Source of the DNA: Takakia lepidozioides
Lineage: Eukaryota > Streptophyta > Takakiopsida > Takakiales > Takakiaceae
Length of the DNA: 64,000 nt
Direction of reading: 5' to 3'
Assembly: GCA_030704615.1 (NCBI GenBank)
Contig: CM060732.1
Coordinates: forward strand, 15,562,001 to 15,626,000
The notes below the pieces were generated by a model. The model had not been told where the DNA came from. It did not search any database and was given only the letters and a program-made list of their open reading frames with translations. Below, piece after piece: positions 20,616-34,379 of this stretch. Position 1 is the first letter of the stretch; each line of letters begins with the position of its first letter. The position numbers and the translations under genes are program-made.

Positions 20616-23600
20616 TGCACGTTTGCAAAGTGTTTTTTTTTTCTATAATACAGGGGACAGGGGCCTGGAGACTTTATTTGGAGTTATTAAGGGGGAAAAT
20701 AATTTGAATCCCGGGAAGACCATAACTGTGAAACAGTGCTGGCAAAGCCAACGAACCAATAGGACCCCAAGGGTGCATGAATAACACACTGACCACTAAG
20801 TAGCGCACTACTTAGGCACTGAACAGGTGAGTGACATGTAAGGAAATGTAACTAACATTGATTGTGGGCTTTCACGAGAATATTGTGGTGGCAAATATTG
20901 CGTGACAAACTTAGGCAAACATCACACCTCATATGGGTACGGAGACTAGTACTCCGTCTGTATAGATGATCCACATGTACTTACATTTCGTTATAAACAG
21001 GATATAAGTTTGTCACGGGAACATGTCCGATGAAGGCTACATATCGGTATTAATAAGCTATTCCCTTTCAAATGTTTAAACTATTGTAACCTTAGTTTAT
21101 AGGTTCTGACTGTAAATCTGCTGGGCGTTCAACAACAAACTTGACGTCTATGTTTTTAAAAGAGGAATTGGGGGGGGGGGGGGGGGGTTGTGCATGAAAT
21201 TTTCACACTCCAAAGAAAAGGTCTTTGTGGGTTTGTCAACTCTGTATGGTGAAAGAATAGATGCACCGAAATACATGGAGATAATTAGCGGGACGATGAA
21301 GAAAGTGGAAACACTGATCAAGAGCATGATCATGCCATGCAAAACAGATGATGAGTAGTGAAGAGCAAAAGTCGGGCCACGAGCCGCCGAGGGAAGGAGG
21401 AGGGAGGGCTGCAAAAGACGGACGGGACGCATGCTGGTAAGGCCCGCGTTGACGACGATCATTGCACACGCACAGGATCGTTTCCGCGTTTGACTTTGAA
21501 CGCAGCGGGCCTCATAAGGATTTGCGATTCGCGGTGTTCTATCGTCAACCCTTCATACCATTTATATACAAGCCACCCTCCTACTCCTCGGACCTCCTCT
21601 TCCTCTCGGCCTCCTCTTGAGGCATCCGACAGCCTGCTGCTGATGCGGCCCTCACCGAGGTTGAACATTTGTACTATATAATAGTTAGTGCAGCCCTCTG
21701 ACCTCCGGATTGCACTGTAATGAGTGACGCAATTAACTCTGTCCATGAGCGCGAAGATCGCCTGCTCGCTCCAAAACACCTCGTTACGTCACTGTGAACT
21801 GATGCCTCCCAGCGCACAAATGGCGTTGATCTAGCTCGGCGGGGATGAGGGAACATTACACTTTTCCTGCTTCTCGCTTCCACACTTGGACTGCCTCCAT
21901 GAAAAAATCTTGAAAAGGATATGAAGCCGAGCATTTGTAGGCATCCACATCGTGTCTGGAGGCCATCTCTTTCAAGCTTGTTGGAGTGATGGGTTTTATG
22001 GGTGATCCACAGGCACGATGCTGCACTTCCACGTAACTCTGCCACACAGTGACCCTTCTCTATCTACTGACGTTCTACGCTCCTTGGAAGATTTGACACT
22101 CAACGCAGACCACATAACTTAGGGAAGGTGAAATGCGCATCTTCAGTTGAGTGTACACTGTACACCTATATTGGGTCGGTTGAATTTTTATTGATTCTGA
22201 TTTTCTTGGAGATGTTAGGGCAGTCGTGGGCCCATACACACATGCAACGTAGCAGACTTTCCAATCAACTTTCGAGTGAAAACTGTTCAACGGGGTTGAC
22301 CCAACACGGGCTTCAAGCTATCAACCCCGACGGACCAACCCGCTTTGGACCCGCTTTGGACGCAGCCATGGCCATCGCCTATTTCCTCCCCCAAGTCACA
22401 ATATTGGAGCGCAGGTCCAACACACACAACAAGATATAGAGAAAAATCATTGGAAGGAGATTATACATCCCACCCTAAAGATTTTTCAGAATTGCCTGCA
22501 TGTCCATGTTCCGACCAATACTCAGACACCAGCAAATCTCTTCAATGATCTCCTGAGGACAGGTACCATTGCATCACATAATGTTAAAGGACAGGTTAAA
22601 GGACAGGTAAGGTGAAGCTGCCCCACTCTCTCACCTCCCCTCTCTGGGGGAGAGTTGGGCACTTGGGAGAGGTTGGCACTTTCCATCTTCATCGTCACTT
22701 TCAACATCACCACCAATGTGATGTTGATGCAAGTGCCAACCTCTTTGATTCAACAAACCACTCCCAAAGGCCAAAAGCACATTCCACCCCTTATTTCCTC
22801 AGACACCAATTGAACTCATAAATGTGGCACCCATGGACAGAAGTGTGTCCAATACAATTCTATATGGAAAGCAACAGGTTTGGGCTGCAGAAAAGAGTTC
22901 GCGAGTCAACCATGGTCAAGACACTAGAATAGAACACCATCACCCCTCAACCAGAGACTTGTGAATGAAAAGAGTTAATCCTACCAGATATTTTGATCGA
23001 CTAGCTCACTATTGGAGCTACTTACCAACATCCATGTTACAGTTCCCATCACATTCTATACAAATGGCAGCTGCCAGCGGTGGTCCCCAATCAGGACCCT
23101 TCCTAAGCCCACTTGTACCACATAACCGTGTGCAAACTAGTGTCAATATTAATGTCCACCCTGCCCCTTGAGAAACAAGGGCACCAGCTATTCATAGACT
23201 AAATGTGAGCGAGCAGGTGCCTAGGCAACATGCTGCTTTTAACACCAAATTCCATGTGGAGAGAAACACTAGGCATTCTAAAGTTCTAGTGTTTCAACAG
23301 TTCAAAGAACCCCCCATGTATTGAGCCCTAAAGTCAGTAACCAACCCTACCCCCTTATTTGATACATAACCCAACCGCACGGATCAATAAGGCAGAGTGT
23401 TGGTTTTTGAAAAACTAGCAAAAACGAGTAAGTTGTTGAAGTGCTGCTGTTCATTCCTCACCTCGCAGAATTCCATAATGGGAGGAGATTCAACGCAAGC
23501 AGGTGACCTCATGAAAATGGATGAAGGTGGTCCGATGTCGATGAAGAAGAAAGTGGTCTGACGGGGGTGGGGGGGAGGGAGAGCGGGGAGATGTAGGGGC

Positions 23601-23634
23601 AGGACTCTGTAAGGGGGCAACAATAGTAGAGCTC
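20616..23634. other. Intergenic downstream of the ARIADNE gene
   Basis: It holds the 18-base G-run at 21170-21187, and the 3' flank of the ARIADNE gene at the right end. A minus-strand frame at 21856-22047 (63 codons) looks protein-like (DVDAYKCSASYPFQDFFMEA) but has no splice-supported neighbours. No other gene is supported. Confidence 0.35.
21170..21187 (+). repeat. Poly-G run of 18
   Basis: An uninterrupted run of 18 G follows GGAATT. It could form a G-quadruplex and is also a likely place for sequencing length error. Confidence 0.8.
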
Positions 23635-26600
23635 TTAGGAGCGAGGGTAGTTGCAGATAATGCAGACAGAGGAGGAAGTGGAGTTAGCATAAGTGCAATG
23701 CTCACAGGACCAATGGCCTGTATCATCACCAGCGCGACTAGATCCCCCAATCTTGGAGCTTCCAACTTTAGCCCTTCCACCTCTGCCCTTTGAACTACCG
23801 GAGGCCTTGGAACTGCTGCTAGATTTGCCCCCTCCTCTTGTGATGTCCACATCAGAAAGCCCATTTTCTAGTGCCCGCACCAGGTTCTCAAAATACGTCC
23901 TCGTCACACTGCAATAAGAACAATATTATGGATAGAAATGTCAACACATCTACACCCAACGCCCTTTCTTAGTTTACCATGGCTGATGTAACACCCTACC
24001 TTACACCAGAGTATCCCAACCTTCATTCAAGTACTTGTCTGTGTGTATCTTCTTCTCTACCTGTAAGTTGAGATCCCCAGGGACATTATCGTATACCAAT
24101 TATGAACTAATGTTCAAGGCCTTCAAACAGGGTCTTGAAAGCAATTGTACTTCAGTAGTGGATTTCACCTGGTCAACCCAGCCAGTTTGGTGCGGAAGTC
24201 ATTGAACGTGGTGGGGGGATTGTCTCCCTCAAGGAAGTTTTGCAAATCCTTCTCAGCACACTGATGTAGACGCTCCAACCCAGCCTCTGCTTCACCTGCA
24301 TTTTCCTAACCAACACTCTCATCAAAACTTGCATCCCAGTCCCTTGAAGTTGTATATTTCCACCCACCAAATGTGACAAATACTAGCGATATGGACAAAT
24401 GAAGAGGATGGTCATGCTAACCTTGTAGATACTCAAAGAACTGGCGCTTCGCATGCTCACTTTCAGGTAGGTAGTAACCATAGGCATACGTCCATTTCAG
24501 CACACGCCGACACTCCACAATCTGAATGATAGTCAGAAATTTACCCTCTCGGTGAGTCTCAGTTCATCAATGCATATGTGTAGACTAACAAGAAGCCCAT
24601 CAAATCTCTGGGCAGAGGAATACACTAGAAGTGCACTTCACAAATAGCATAAACGCACCGGAAACTCCCAGAGGATTACACCACTTGCAAGTTGTCCAAA
24701 ATTTTAAATATCTCAATTTCCACCATTTCCTTTGACAAAGGGTCTGTTGTTAGTTACTGAAAGGGAAAGACTAAGCACCATTGAAATGAGTGAAAAACAG
24801 GTAAGACAGAAAAAGCATGGGAAAGGAAGGTGAGGATTCGTTCTTCAACAGCAACCACGACAAGAATCGCTCACCTGCAGCCATGCCTCATTGACAAACT
24901 TCAGCTGGGAAACAGGTTGACACTGTTTGTCACTCAGCTTTTCAATCTACACACACAGACCAATGAATGCAAACTTCAATATCGAAAGAGCAAAAACCAC
25001 CTCAGAGCATCATGTAGTCTACAAATAATACTTGTGCCTGAGGAGATGAGCAATGTGACTGCAACAGACGACCTGGTATGGATATTACATAAGGCCTTAC
25101 AATACCACACATGATTGCATGGTTCTCTGCAACTCTGTCTAGATTGGCAATGCCGGAACAAATCAGTTTGGTCCGTCCAGTTACTTATGACCTGGATCAG
25201 GTAAGAATAGCTTTTTGAGAGCCTCTTCAGGTAGAGTAGGAGGGCTTTCCAATCAACAGTATCAGCAGAATCAAGACAAACCAAAGCCCACTATCACACA
25301 AGAATCAAATCTGCTCCTTTCAAAAGATTACAAGGTGGGAATATGAGGTTTTCTTTCTGCAGTAAAAGGGCTACCTCCTATTGGTGTATTCTACATTGCT
25401 GCAGGCTGAAAGAACAAGACACACCTAAGCAACCTGGATCAATCCTGCAATGTGGCAACAAGCTTGAATATAGTACCTGAACTAGCTGCATTTGTTGAAG
25501 ATCAGAGAGTGCTTTGGCCCTCGACTGCAAAAATTCAATAGTTCAAAGTCATTAACAACGTGAAGACTGAAATTATGCCAGCTTAACTTGTGTAAGCATA
25601 TCCCAATAAACGATGCAGGACTCCATATAAATTCTACAACCAAGATAAGGTTCCCAGTTAGTACTAGGATGTGCTCTCTCAACACAAAGTGGACTTAATC
25701 ACAAACCAAGTACAGTGGATAATTCCCAAGAACAAGACAACAGGTCTCCATGCACCCAGTCAAAACACTTACAGATTCATTTGTAGCCCAACGCTCATAG
25801 TAATGGGTGTACCGCTCCAATGAATTCTTAGCCATCTCCCTTCTCCTCTCAGCTTCATCATACTGTGGAAACAGACAACAATAAATATGAAAAAGCAGAA
25901 TTAAACCACGCACTCCACCTACATAAACTTCAAATGAGTTCCAGAAGACACCCACATATCAGATCTCGACAGACTCTCCTCTGCTTCCAAACATTTAGTC
26001 ACTCACTCCAAGCATGGGTCCAAATGTTGCAAGCCTAATTTATGATAATCAGACTCCATTGTATGTGCAATGGAAACTGAGACCAAGATGACATGATGCT
26101 CAGCATCATAAGGTACTGCAAAATACACTGTAAGACAACTGAAAATGTACAAATTGTGTCGAAACCAACTGTACATTGGAATTGCAGAAAGAGCAAGGAA
26201 GTGGGTCTTCCTACCACGCCTTCCTGCTTGGCAGTCTCATATCGGTTGCATGCATAAAATCCTCCTGTCCGTTCCCCATGATCCGTCCATGCCCCCAGAC
26301 AAAGCCTACAAAACATCCAGATTGACAAAATGTGAGTTACTGAGACCATCCATGAATGCAACTTAAGGGAGCTGACATTAAGAAACTATGCCACCAGACA
26401 CAGTCACATTCATTACACTGGGGGATACATGAATACCGGATCTATAATGATGTGAAGGGAATACAATGAGACCAACTACCATCTATCAGCTGCTCGGGTC
26501 TTTCCTAACCCTCAGAAGCATCGCCAAAGGATCCACAAAGTGGAGGGTACAACTTAAATTCCATACTGGTCCCTCACAAACTCCAGCTCAAGCAATAGAG

Positions 26601-29600
26601 ATCAATGAGGCAGGAGGTATATCTAGACACATGAGCACCCATACAAACAGATTGACTGGCTTCAACACGTGTCTCCTTGGTGGTATAATTGCAACAAGCA
26701 TGACAATCCTACAGACAACCTGATGGCGTCCTAGATAGTAGTGACCCTACAGGTAAAGTATTTACCAGCAAAATTCAAATTTACAAGGAGGTGTGCATGT
26801 GATATGCATGCAGCCTTGGTTCTTCTCAATTGGCCGCTTACATTTGGGGCAAGGCTTTGAGTTCGCCAGAATCCTACACACAATGTCCAAAGACGTTTTT
26901 AGTTTCCAAATTTCAGTGTCTGCCACCTGCACAACCACAGCTCAGATTGTGTGCATCTTAGCCATCAAATGCAAAGATAGATTAAGATGGTAACAATGTT
27001 GTTCCATCAAATATCAGTGAGCGAACCACGTACAATCTCTGCAAACAACCTCAGAAGGAGAAGATTCTAAGAGATTGAGAGAGCAGGTATGATTTAGATT
27101 GCAAACATCTGATTTCTGGTATGCGCAAGGAACTGCATGGTAAATTTTAATCGTTTAGCAGGATAGGATTCAAGAGATTTGTATTTAAGATGCATACTTG
27201 TCCACCTGGCAACAGCGCTCCCAGCTTAGGCTTTTGCAAAAACATGGACAACTGCATTTCAATTTGGATACAAAGCTCTCAGCATCCTTCGTATCTTGTT
27301 GTACACATAGGGGTACTATGCCAGCTGTGATTGACTGTTGTTTTGTGAGGTGTTAAAAATGTCGGGCAGCCGTTTGGAAATGAGGGTTGCCTACTACTAC
27401 GGCTGCATTGTGGCAAACGCACGTAAAGCCACTATCTTACCAGTTCATATTTTCAGACTCGGCACAGTTCTTGAGTATCCACTTGTTGACTGTGTCACAA
27501 TCCACAGGACGATGTGCCTCCTCCCGACACTGAAAATACAGTAGTCATTGAAACCATTTTCCTCTTCCCCATGGTGCAAATCCAACACAAGGGAAAACTC
27601 TTTACAGTTGGTTCTCTGTATGAAAGAACAAATAACCCAAAAATTGGCATAACAATCAGACAACTTACATTCCAGCAGAAATTGTGCCCACATTTGCAAG
27701 TAAGGTCGTACTTCCCAATGCCAGGGATAAACTCCACTGCATACTCACAGCCTGGGGCAGGGCACCACTTAACCTGCACAAAACTTCCACATCTTTCAGT
27801 TCACGAAAGCAAAGCACCAACACAACTTTGAAAAGGAGCGTTTGCATCAAAACCAAGAGAATGGGATGAAAATCTGACTCCCTAAATGACAAATGGCTAG
27901 ACAAAAAAATTACCTTCAAAGGGCCAGACCACATAATGGTCAACCACGTATGACATGAAATTAAGAAGGAAAGGCGTTGCCCTAACACACACTCATAACA
28001 CCCTTGCTCATAGGAGGTCAGACAAATTCATTGCAGCCGGACATTCAGTCTGTTCATTATTTTCTATCGGGGAAAAGACTGATTCTGGCCAGTCATGCAT
28101 CCTACAACCAGCAAGAACAATCTTCTGCAACATCTCGTCACCACGCATAACAACCATTGGCATGCAAGCCCGTAAGTGACCAAATCACCCGATGACACTA
28201 CAGAAAATGAACTCCTATAATCAGTAAGGAAGATTTGAACCAGACCCACCTTCTATTGAACCAATGCTGACCATACTGATGGTGGTACCACTACCTCTCA
28301 CACCAGAACATGAAGCAGGAGAAAGAATTTATTTTATTTTATTTTTTAAAAAACCAAAAAGTAGATATCAGTCAACACACCGACTGCAAATAGCACAGAC
28401 AGCTAGGCACTACTGTCATCTGCCTGTTCAATCTCACCTTCTCAATATTTAGTTTCCATTTCAACCCTCACATCTTCCAAGCACTGGCTTAAGTATACAG
28501 AGAGAGCTCTTCTACCTTTTATTTCTTATCATGAACTCTACTGAGTAAATACCATCTTACCTTCCGATTGTCTTCAACATAAGATCTCAGGAGGTAACGT
28601 GTGTACTTCATTCGATCCTCCTGCGTAACTAACCCCAAAACCATGTCTTCCCCAATAGCAGCACCGCAAGATGGATCGGCACACCGAAGCGTCAAACATC
28701 CGGGCCCGTCATTGATGGCTGTATGAATATAGCCTGTACCCCAGCAATGGCAGTTCAACAAATGTTATGATACAAACGAAGCTTCATCTCAAAAGTAAAA
28801 CTTGGCCCGGGTTTGGGCTTGCTGCCATCAACTGGCCAAGGATCACATAGCCCCAAAGATTGCTCTTCCCTCTGTTGACATCTGGGCAAGGTCAGAAATA
28901 CTTTAGACACAATACGTTGATTTGATCCATGTGCACCAACAGATTGCAGCAACCAAGCAAATATACTTTGGTGCTGCAACTTATCATGACAGCACAAGTC
29001 AATAGGCATAATTAGGCTTCTCACAAATGTATTTCCCACATCCTGAAGTCTTATCCCTTTTACTATATACATATGTTATGTATCATAAGGTTTGCACTAT
29101 ACAAGACAGTTTCACATTGAAGATAACCACCAAGCCTGAGTGAGGGCTTATTTGAAGACAAGTGAGAATCAAGAGCATGTCACATATGATGCTTGAGCCA
29201 TAAAGTAAACAGAAACATTTAGTTTTTAACATTCTGGATGGGTTTTGTAGTAAACCATCTGGTCTGAATTCTGGTGACATCACAAGTAACAAAAACCATG
29301 CATGATTGCAAAAGACAGCAGACATCAGAGGAGTAACAATGGAGATAGAATCACGAAGCATGTCACTGTCCAGATCAGTACAAATAGAGCTAAATAGAAA
29401 TATGATTACGAATCTGTGGTCCTGAAAATCGGTTCAGACCAGTAGAACTGCACCCAAATCAAGACACGGGCTGCACTGGAGCAACAGGCTGGAACAGAGG
29501 AATCTCAGATATCAGAACTTTCAACATTGTCGTTAAAATGCATCCTTCAGTCTACAAAACTACTCAGGCAAACCAAAGCATCACCAACCTGTCCAGCAGC

Positions 29601-32600
29601 TGTCGCAAAAGAAGTGACCACAAGCAGGGGCCTTCATTTTCTCACTGGGATGCGATTCGAAGCATATTCCACATGTGAGCTGCCACAAGCATGTGTGTTG
29701 AAAAGTGTTCAGTCACCTAAATCTCAATCAAACTAAACAACTAGCAGTATGCCGCACAGTAGAAAAAAGTTGAAAGTTCTTCAACACATGAACAATTTTT
29801 TCACCATGTGAAGGCCCTACCTCTTTAGCAGTTGGTCTTTTCTCTGGCAGTGCTTTTTCTAGGAGCCCGACACTCGCTCGTACTCGTTCCTCATTGGCAA
29901 ACCACTCGTCATTAACTTTACTCACACTCCTGCCACAAACACAAACCCAGGCCATCATTATCAGTGCTCTCAAGGTAACCCTAGCCATGACTGCATACAC
30001 CCAACACATAACAACTGCAGGAGGTGGCATTCTTCAGCTCTAGACTCTGGTCTATGTCCATAACAATGACCTGCCTATCTCATTTAATTTCATCCCTCTC
30101 ACGAACGCCAAATGTAGAATTAAGGTCATTATACCGCCAGGGAGGCAATCATCACATCTACATCCAGCATTCACAGCATTAATCTCACTGCTCTCCCATG
30201 CAGGGTGTTGAACATCACACCTATCTCCTGTGTCTACTGCAAAAGTGGCATGCCAAAACATAATTAAGCCATTGCCAAAGGCAAAAATGTGACTAACAGT
30301 GCCAGGCCACACACCACATCTAGTTACCCTTGCACACTGGCTGCCTGTATCACTTAGGGCCACCTTCCTGTCTATTAATACTAAAGCAGGTCTCTTTGGA
30401 CCAGTGTTATTTTCTCCGGCGAAGCCAGATTTCAACCTGGAAAATGGGTCAGCAACACAAAGGAATCATGGGGGGTTAAAACCAAAAAAATGAGCAGAAA
30501 GCGCCAGTAGTTGAATATCAGGAGCCTGATTTTGCCTACATGGACCTGTTCAGACGTGCCACCTGTTATATAGCCACTTTCTAACCCTGCCACCTCGTTA
30601 TTCTCGCCACATGCACCTGTGTAGCGATTTTGAAAAATGACCAAAAAAACACTGCTTTGGACAAAAAGTAAATACTACAGACGTCTTATGAGTACATTTC
30701 TCTCCATCTCTCTCAGACTGATCGCCACAAGGCTCTCTCTCTCCCTCTCTGACCTCGAGGAGGTTGGGTCCAAAGCCATGTCTGATGCCCAAAGACTGTC
30801 CGATGAAAATGGAGTTAGGCATAAACCTTCCCGGAACTTGTTCCCAGTCTGTGACATGGGCGAGGACCTTAAGGATGATCTCAAGGGCCAACCTACCCTC
30901 AGTACAAGACTGAAATTTAAAATTCACGGAGGGTAGCCTACTTTTGAACAATAAACAGATCCAGAAAGGAAGAGGGGATTGTCATGGCCCGATGTGCAGG
31001 CAGCCTCAAGACAACATCCATTTTCTGATACATTGTCCGGGATATTCTCAGCGGAGAGTGACCCTCTTCAGGACCATCAAGAACATTGTCCCTGCATCTC
31101 TGTTCACCAACTTTCATAACCTCGAGGCTGACCCTAAAGCCCTGGCCCTGTTGGGATCTAATTGCTGGGCAGCTCACACACAGAAAGTTGATGCTTGTGT
31201 GAAGGGATTTCTAGAGGATATCTGAAAACCAAACTAACCGTCTCTATCAAGGTAAGTCACACTACCGGAGTGAGCACCTCACAATGGTAGCATCTGTTCC
31301 CTTTGTTCCATTCAAACTGGGAGCGTGGACTATGGCCACAAGGCTATGGCAAACAACATCTTATGAGTACATCCTCTCAACTCTCTCACACGGAACCACA
31401 TGGTGAATGCCACCAGCCAGTTTTCAGTTAAAGTCTTCTCATCAACGATAACTGAGGAATAAATATTGAACCCTACAGAAGAAAGGACTGTAAGTCAACG
31501 GTTTGTTGCTACCCCAAACAGCTGTTTGTAGCTGTTGTAATTAACACCACAGATCTTCACAGATCGTCACAGATCTTCTTGCACGTATTGAAAGCTATTC
31601 ATATCTGAACCCAGTCATGATGGATGCGCGCAACTCCCATTACCACGTCTTCATCCACAAATGGAGCTAAAATGTGGGAATGCCCTCTGATAACTGTGCA
31701 GCTTTGGCACTAGACCAGCTAATGAGTGAAGATGAATTTACAGGGGCAACCGCAGTCTAACAGATTGGCATAAACCAGTGCAGTTCGCGTCAGTACCCTA
31801 ATTGAAAAGGAAAACTTTAGATGCCAGGGCAGGGTGAGCATATAAGTAAAGTGGTCTTCATAGAATCAAACTTCAACCTCCACTTTCATCGACAGCCAGT
31901 CTGTAGAAAGTGTTAAACCCGATCCGTTCCAACTTTTCACTGTAAACAGATTAGGGCACCTTCAATGCAGGTATACAAACCTAAAAGAGAGGAACCGGAA
32001 CTGTAAGGGGGAGGGTGAAGGACGAGTATAACAACACTAGGCTACCAGAGCCTGAGTATCTCAACTACACCGGTGGGTGTAGCCCTGTTACACCTCAACA
32101 GCATCCCAGCCCAACATACACAAAACAAGCCAGAGGAAAAAGAGAGTACCATTTGAAATGACGTAAAAGAATACCAGCATCTGTAGGTGATATAGAGAGG
32201 AAGTTTGTTATGGTAGCAGTCGATTCGTCTTGTCGCTGGCGAATATCCTTCTCACTAAGGACTGTGTAGTTGGTCTGCAAAACATGACCCAAACAGAGCA
32301 GCAATCACTGAAAGCAACTTTGTGTTGACAAAGGACCCCTACAATAGTGTTAGGTAGCAACCACTACACATATGCCTTCCACTTCCATCCAAGTGCAAGA
32401 AGCACAAGGGGAAGATCAAAGGAGGAGACAAGGCTCGACAAGGGCATGCTAAAATCCAAGATTGTTTACACTTCACACTTCTAACGGAACCATCACTACT
32501 GTGCCAAAGTAAAAGAAGCATTTGCCAGATACAATTGGCTGGCGATTGCACACATAGCCCGTCCTTACATTCTTCTTCTTGTTATCAGAAGAGAGGCGAC

Positions 32601-32805
32601 CTAGAGGCCACCAAAATACCTGGGGAAGCCGAGAGCTAGGGTGAAGTTCGTCAGCATTAGAATAATCAAAGCCGTAATCGGACTCATCGTTGTCATCGTC
32701 GGAGACGATTGCTTCACTGTCCTCATCCTCCTCTTCATTCTTCTCATCATACTCTCCATCTGAAGTGCCGCCCCAGGCATCCTGCATTTCATCTTCTGAC
32801 TCCAT
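23635..32805 (-). CDS. ARI: ARIADNE-type RBR E3 ubiquitin ligase
   Basis: Fifteen exons: 32805-32620, 32274-32150, 29929-29821, 29679-29589, 28733-28561, 27773-27669, 27529-27441, 26873-26766, 26305-26215, 25862-25773, 25524-25477, 24946-24875, 24521-24422, 24295-24169, 23908-23635. Every junction is GT-AG and in phase, giving 595 residues, the usual plant ARI length. An acidic N-terminus (1-50) leads into a UBA-like region ([13 protein letters not shown]). RING1 starts at C143-GI-C146, the IBR follows at about 229-290, and RING2 starts at C301-PK-C304. C314 in NQGCMH aligns with the catalytic, ubiquitin-accepting cysteine, so the enzyme should be active. The Ariadne helical domain spans about 360-540. 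A RanBP2-type zinc finger (W571, C573, C576, C587, C590) ends the protein, as in the plant ARI subgroup. It should take ubiquitin from an E2 by the RING-HECT hybrid route. Substrates are unknown. Intron 2 (2.2 kb) holds a LINE tail. Confidence 0.95.
30944..31225 (+). mobile_element. LINE ORF2 C-terminal fragment in ARIADNE intron 2
   Basis: An antisense-to-gene frame encodes a [22 protein letters not shown] motif, the zinc-knuckle-like C-x2-C-x8-H-x4-C found near the end of plant LINE ORF2, followed by about 60 residues to a stop. The related motif TCTTATGAGTACAT occurs on both sides (about 30686 and 31362). Only the tail is present. Confidence 0.55.
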
Positions 32806-34000
32806 CCCTAGGGATGAAAGGGGCGGCAGATAGAAAAGGGAAGAAGATTCAAAATACACAAGGAAAACCCTAGGAGGCGGCTCAAATTCGACGTTGAAAC
32901 GACAATTAAGATGTACAAGTAAGAAAGAACAAGTATTATAGAAGTCTGCCGCAGGGCCCGAATCACTGTGCTGGACGGAAATCAAGGACCGAGATGTGAC
33001 TAATTCAGATAGGAAACAGGTAGAGAGAAGAAAATGGAGATAAGACAACAAAGCAAGTTGACAAAAGTTGATGCCCCAATTATAGTGAAAACCAAGAAGA
33101 CCTGAGAAACTCGATCCAGATTCACTCTAAAGGAAGAGGCCACAGAACTAACAGCAACAGCAACTCTTCTTAAGTGAAGGTTCCCGCATGCAAATGTGTG
33201 GGAAGGGGACAAAGGGCCCCGATATACGGACAAGAACTGTAAGATAGAAGAGTAGCAGGGAGATGGAGGATAGCTAGGAGAGAAGGGACACCGAGGTCCA
33301 GAGGGGAAGGGCGTCAGAGGAGGTAACACTAACACCACTAAAAGAGGTCATATGCGTGCACTTGAGCCGTTGGATTTGAGGCTGAGATGGAGGCAGAGCG
33401 ATTGCAAGACAAAATCAAAGTGATTGACGAGATAGAGCAAGACTGTACAAGCACAGAGCAAGCTTTCCTCCTGAATGCCGTGGCAACAAGCTCGTCCAAC
33501 TAGTCAGGACTAGGGTTTGATGTAGAGTCCGAGGCCTGACGAGCAAATTCTTGTATCTCCGAGGCCGATTCCTAGGAGAAGAGTGTGAGAGTCCTAGGCG
33601 AAGGAACATCGACATCAAGAGTCCAGGAACATCAAACGATTGCGAAGCTTGCACACGCATGTGACATGGAGCATGAGCATGGCAAGCTGCGGAAGGCCAA
33701 CAGATTCCTCCCCCAGAGACAGACGCTTGCGAGCAAGACACATGGCTGCCCTGCATAAGCCGCTGCTGCGGCGTTCCGTCCCTGCCAGGCGCCTATACCT
33801 CCCTCTGTGCGGGTTTCGCCACCCGCTTTCGCCACATTTTCGCGTTACTCGGGAGCATATATCTGTACCATATCCCTTCAGGTTCAGGCGATTATTTGAG
33901 GAGGAGGAAGAATAAGCCTGCTTCCTTTATGAGCAACGAAGCTTTAAAGGAATTGAACCGCAGACCGATAAGTCAACGTAGAGTTCCAATTTTTATGTAT
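32806..34000. other. Upstream flank of the ARIADNE gene
   Basis: Expected to hold the 5' UTR and promoter of the ARIADNE gene. Open frames on both strands (for example 33415-33756 minus) have no domain signal. No TATA box was singled out. Confidence 0.4.
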
Positions 34001-34099
34001 AGGGTAATGCCCTGAGTGGAGGGCATTCCCGAATTTAAGGGCCTGACGAGGGGAAGGCCCGCAAATCCCGGGAATGCCCCACACAAGGGGCATTACCCT
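34001..34099. repeat. 99-bp foldback element with about 31-bp arms
   Basis: AGGGTAATGCCCTGAGTGGA and the following 11 bases (34001-34031) are inverted at 34069-34099 (CGGGAATGCCCC ... GGGGCATTACCCT) with few differences. The loop has its own GGGCCT/AGGCCC pairing. This is the form of a very short MITE or a stable hairpin. Confidence 0.7.
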
Positions 34100-34142
34100 G
34101 CGTAAAGAACTGCCACAAAAATTTTAAAAAAAATTAATGTCC

Positions 34143-34211
34143 GGTGCATTCTGCATTTCGGAATGCACTCAAAGGAGCTTATGGGGTGCATTCTGAAATG
34201 CAGAATGCACC
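34143..34211. repeat. 26-bp inverted repeat made of nested palindromes
   Basis: Arms at 34143-34168 and 34186-34211 are inverted copies with one mismatch. Each arm is itself near-palindromic (GTGCATTCTG ... CAGAATGCAC), so a cruciform or a four-way foldback is possible. Confidence 0.75.
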
Positions 34212-34379
34212 CCGATGAATTCTGCTTTTTAACGGCACGATAAATACAAAGAAAATTTTGTAGCAGTGCTTTACGATTTAAAAAGCTTCTCATTGTTTGA
34301 TGCATGCGGTTTGGTGTTCAAATCGTACCGGGTGATATTGCAGTAGTAATGTGTGTTAATAATAAATATATATTTTGTC

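Noticed and set aside
21170-21187. Functional G-quadruplex control element
   Set aside because: A plain homopolymer run with no nearby gene; structure is possible but a role is not supported.
21856-22047. 63-codon minus-strand frame that looks protein-like
   Set aside because: No GT donor at its end and no neighbouring exon in phase; kept only as a note.
33415-33915. Overlapping frames on both strands upstream of the ARIADNE gene
   Set aside because: GC-rich first-exon or UTR sequence is often open by chance; no domain or splice evidence.
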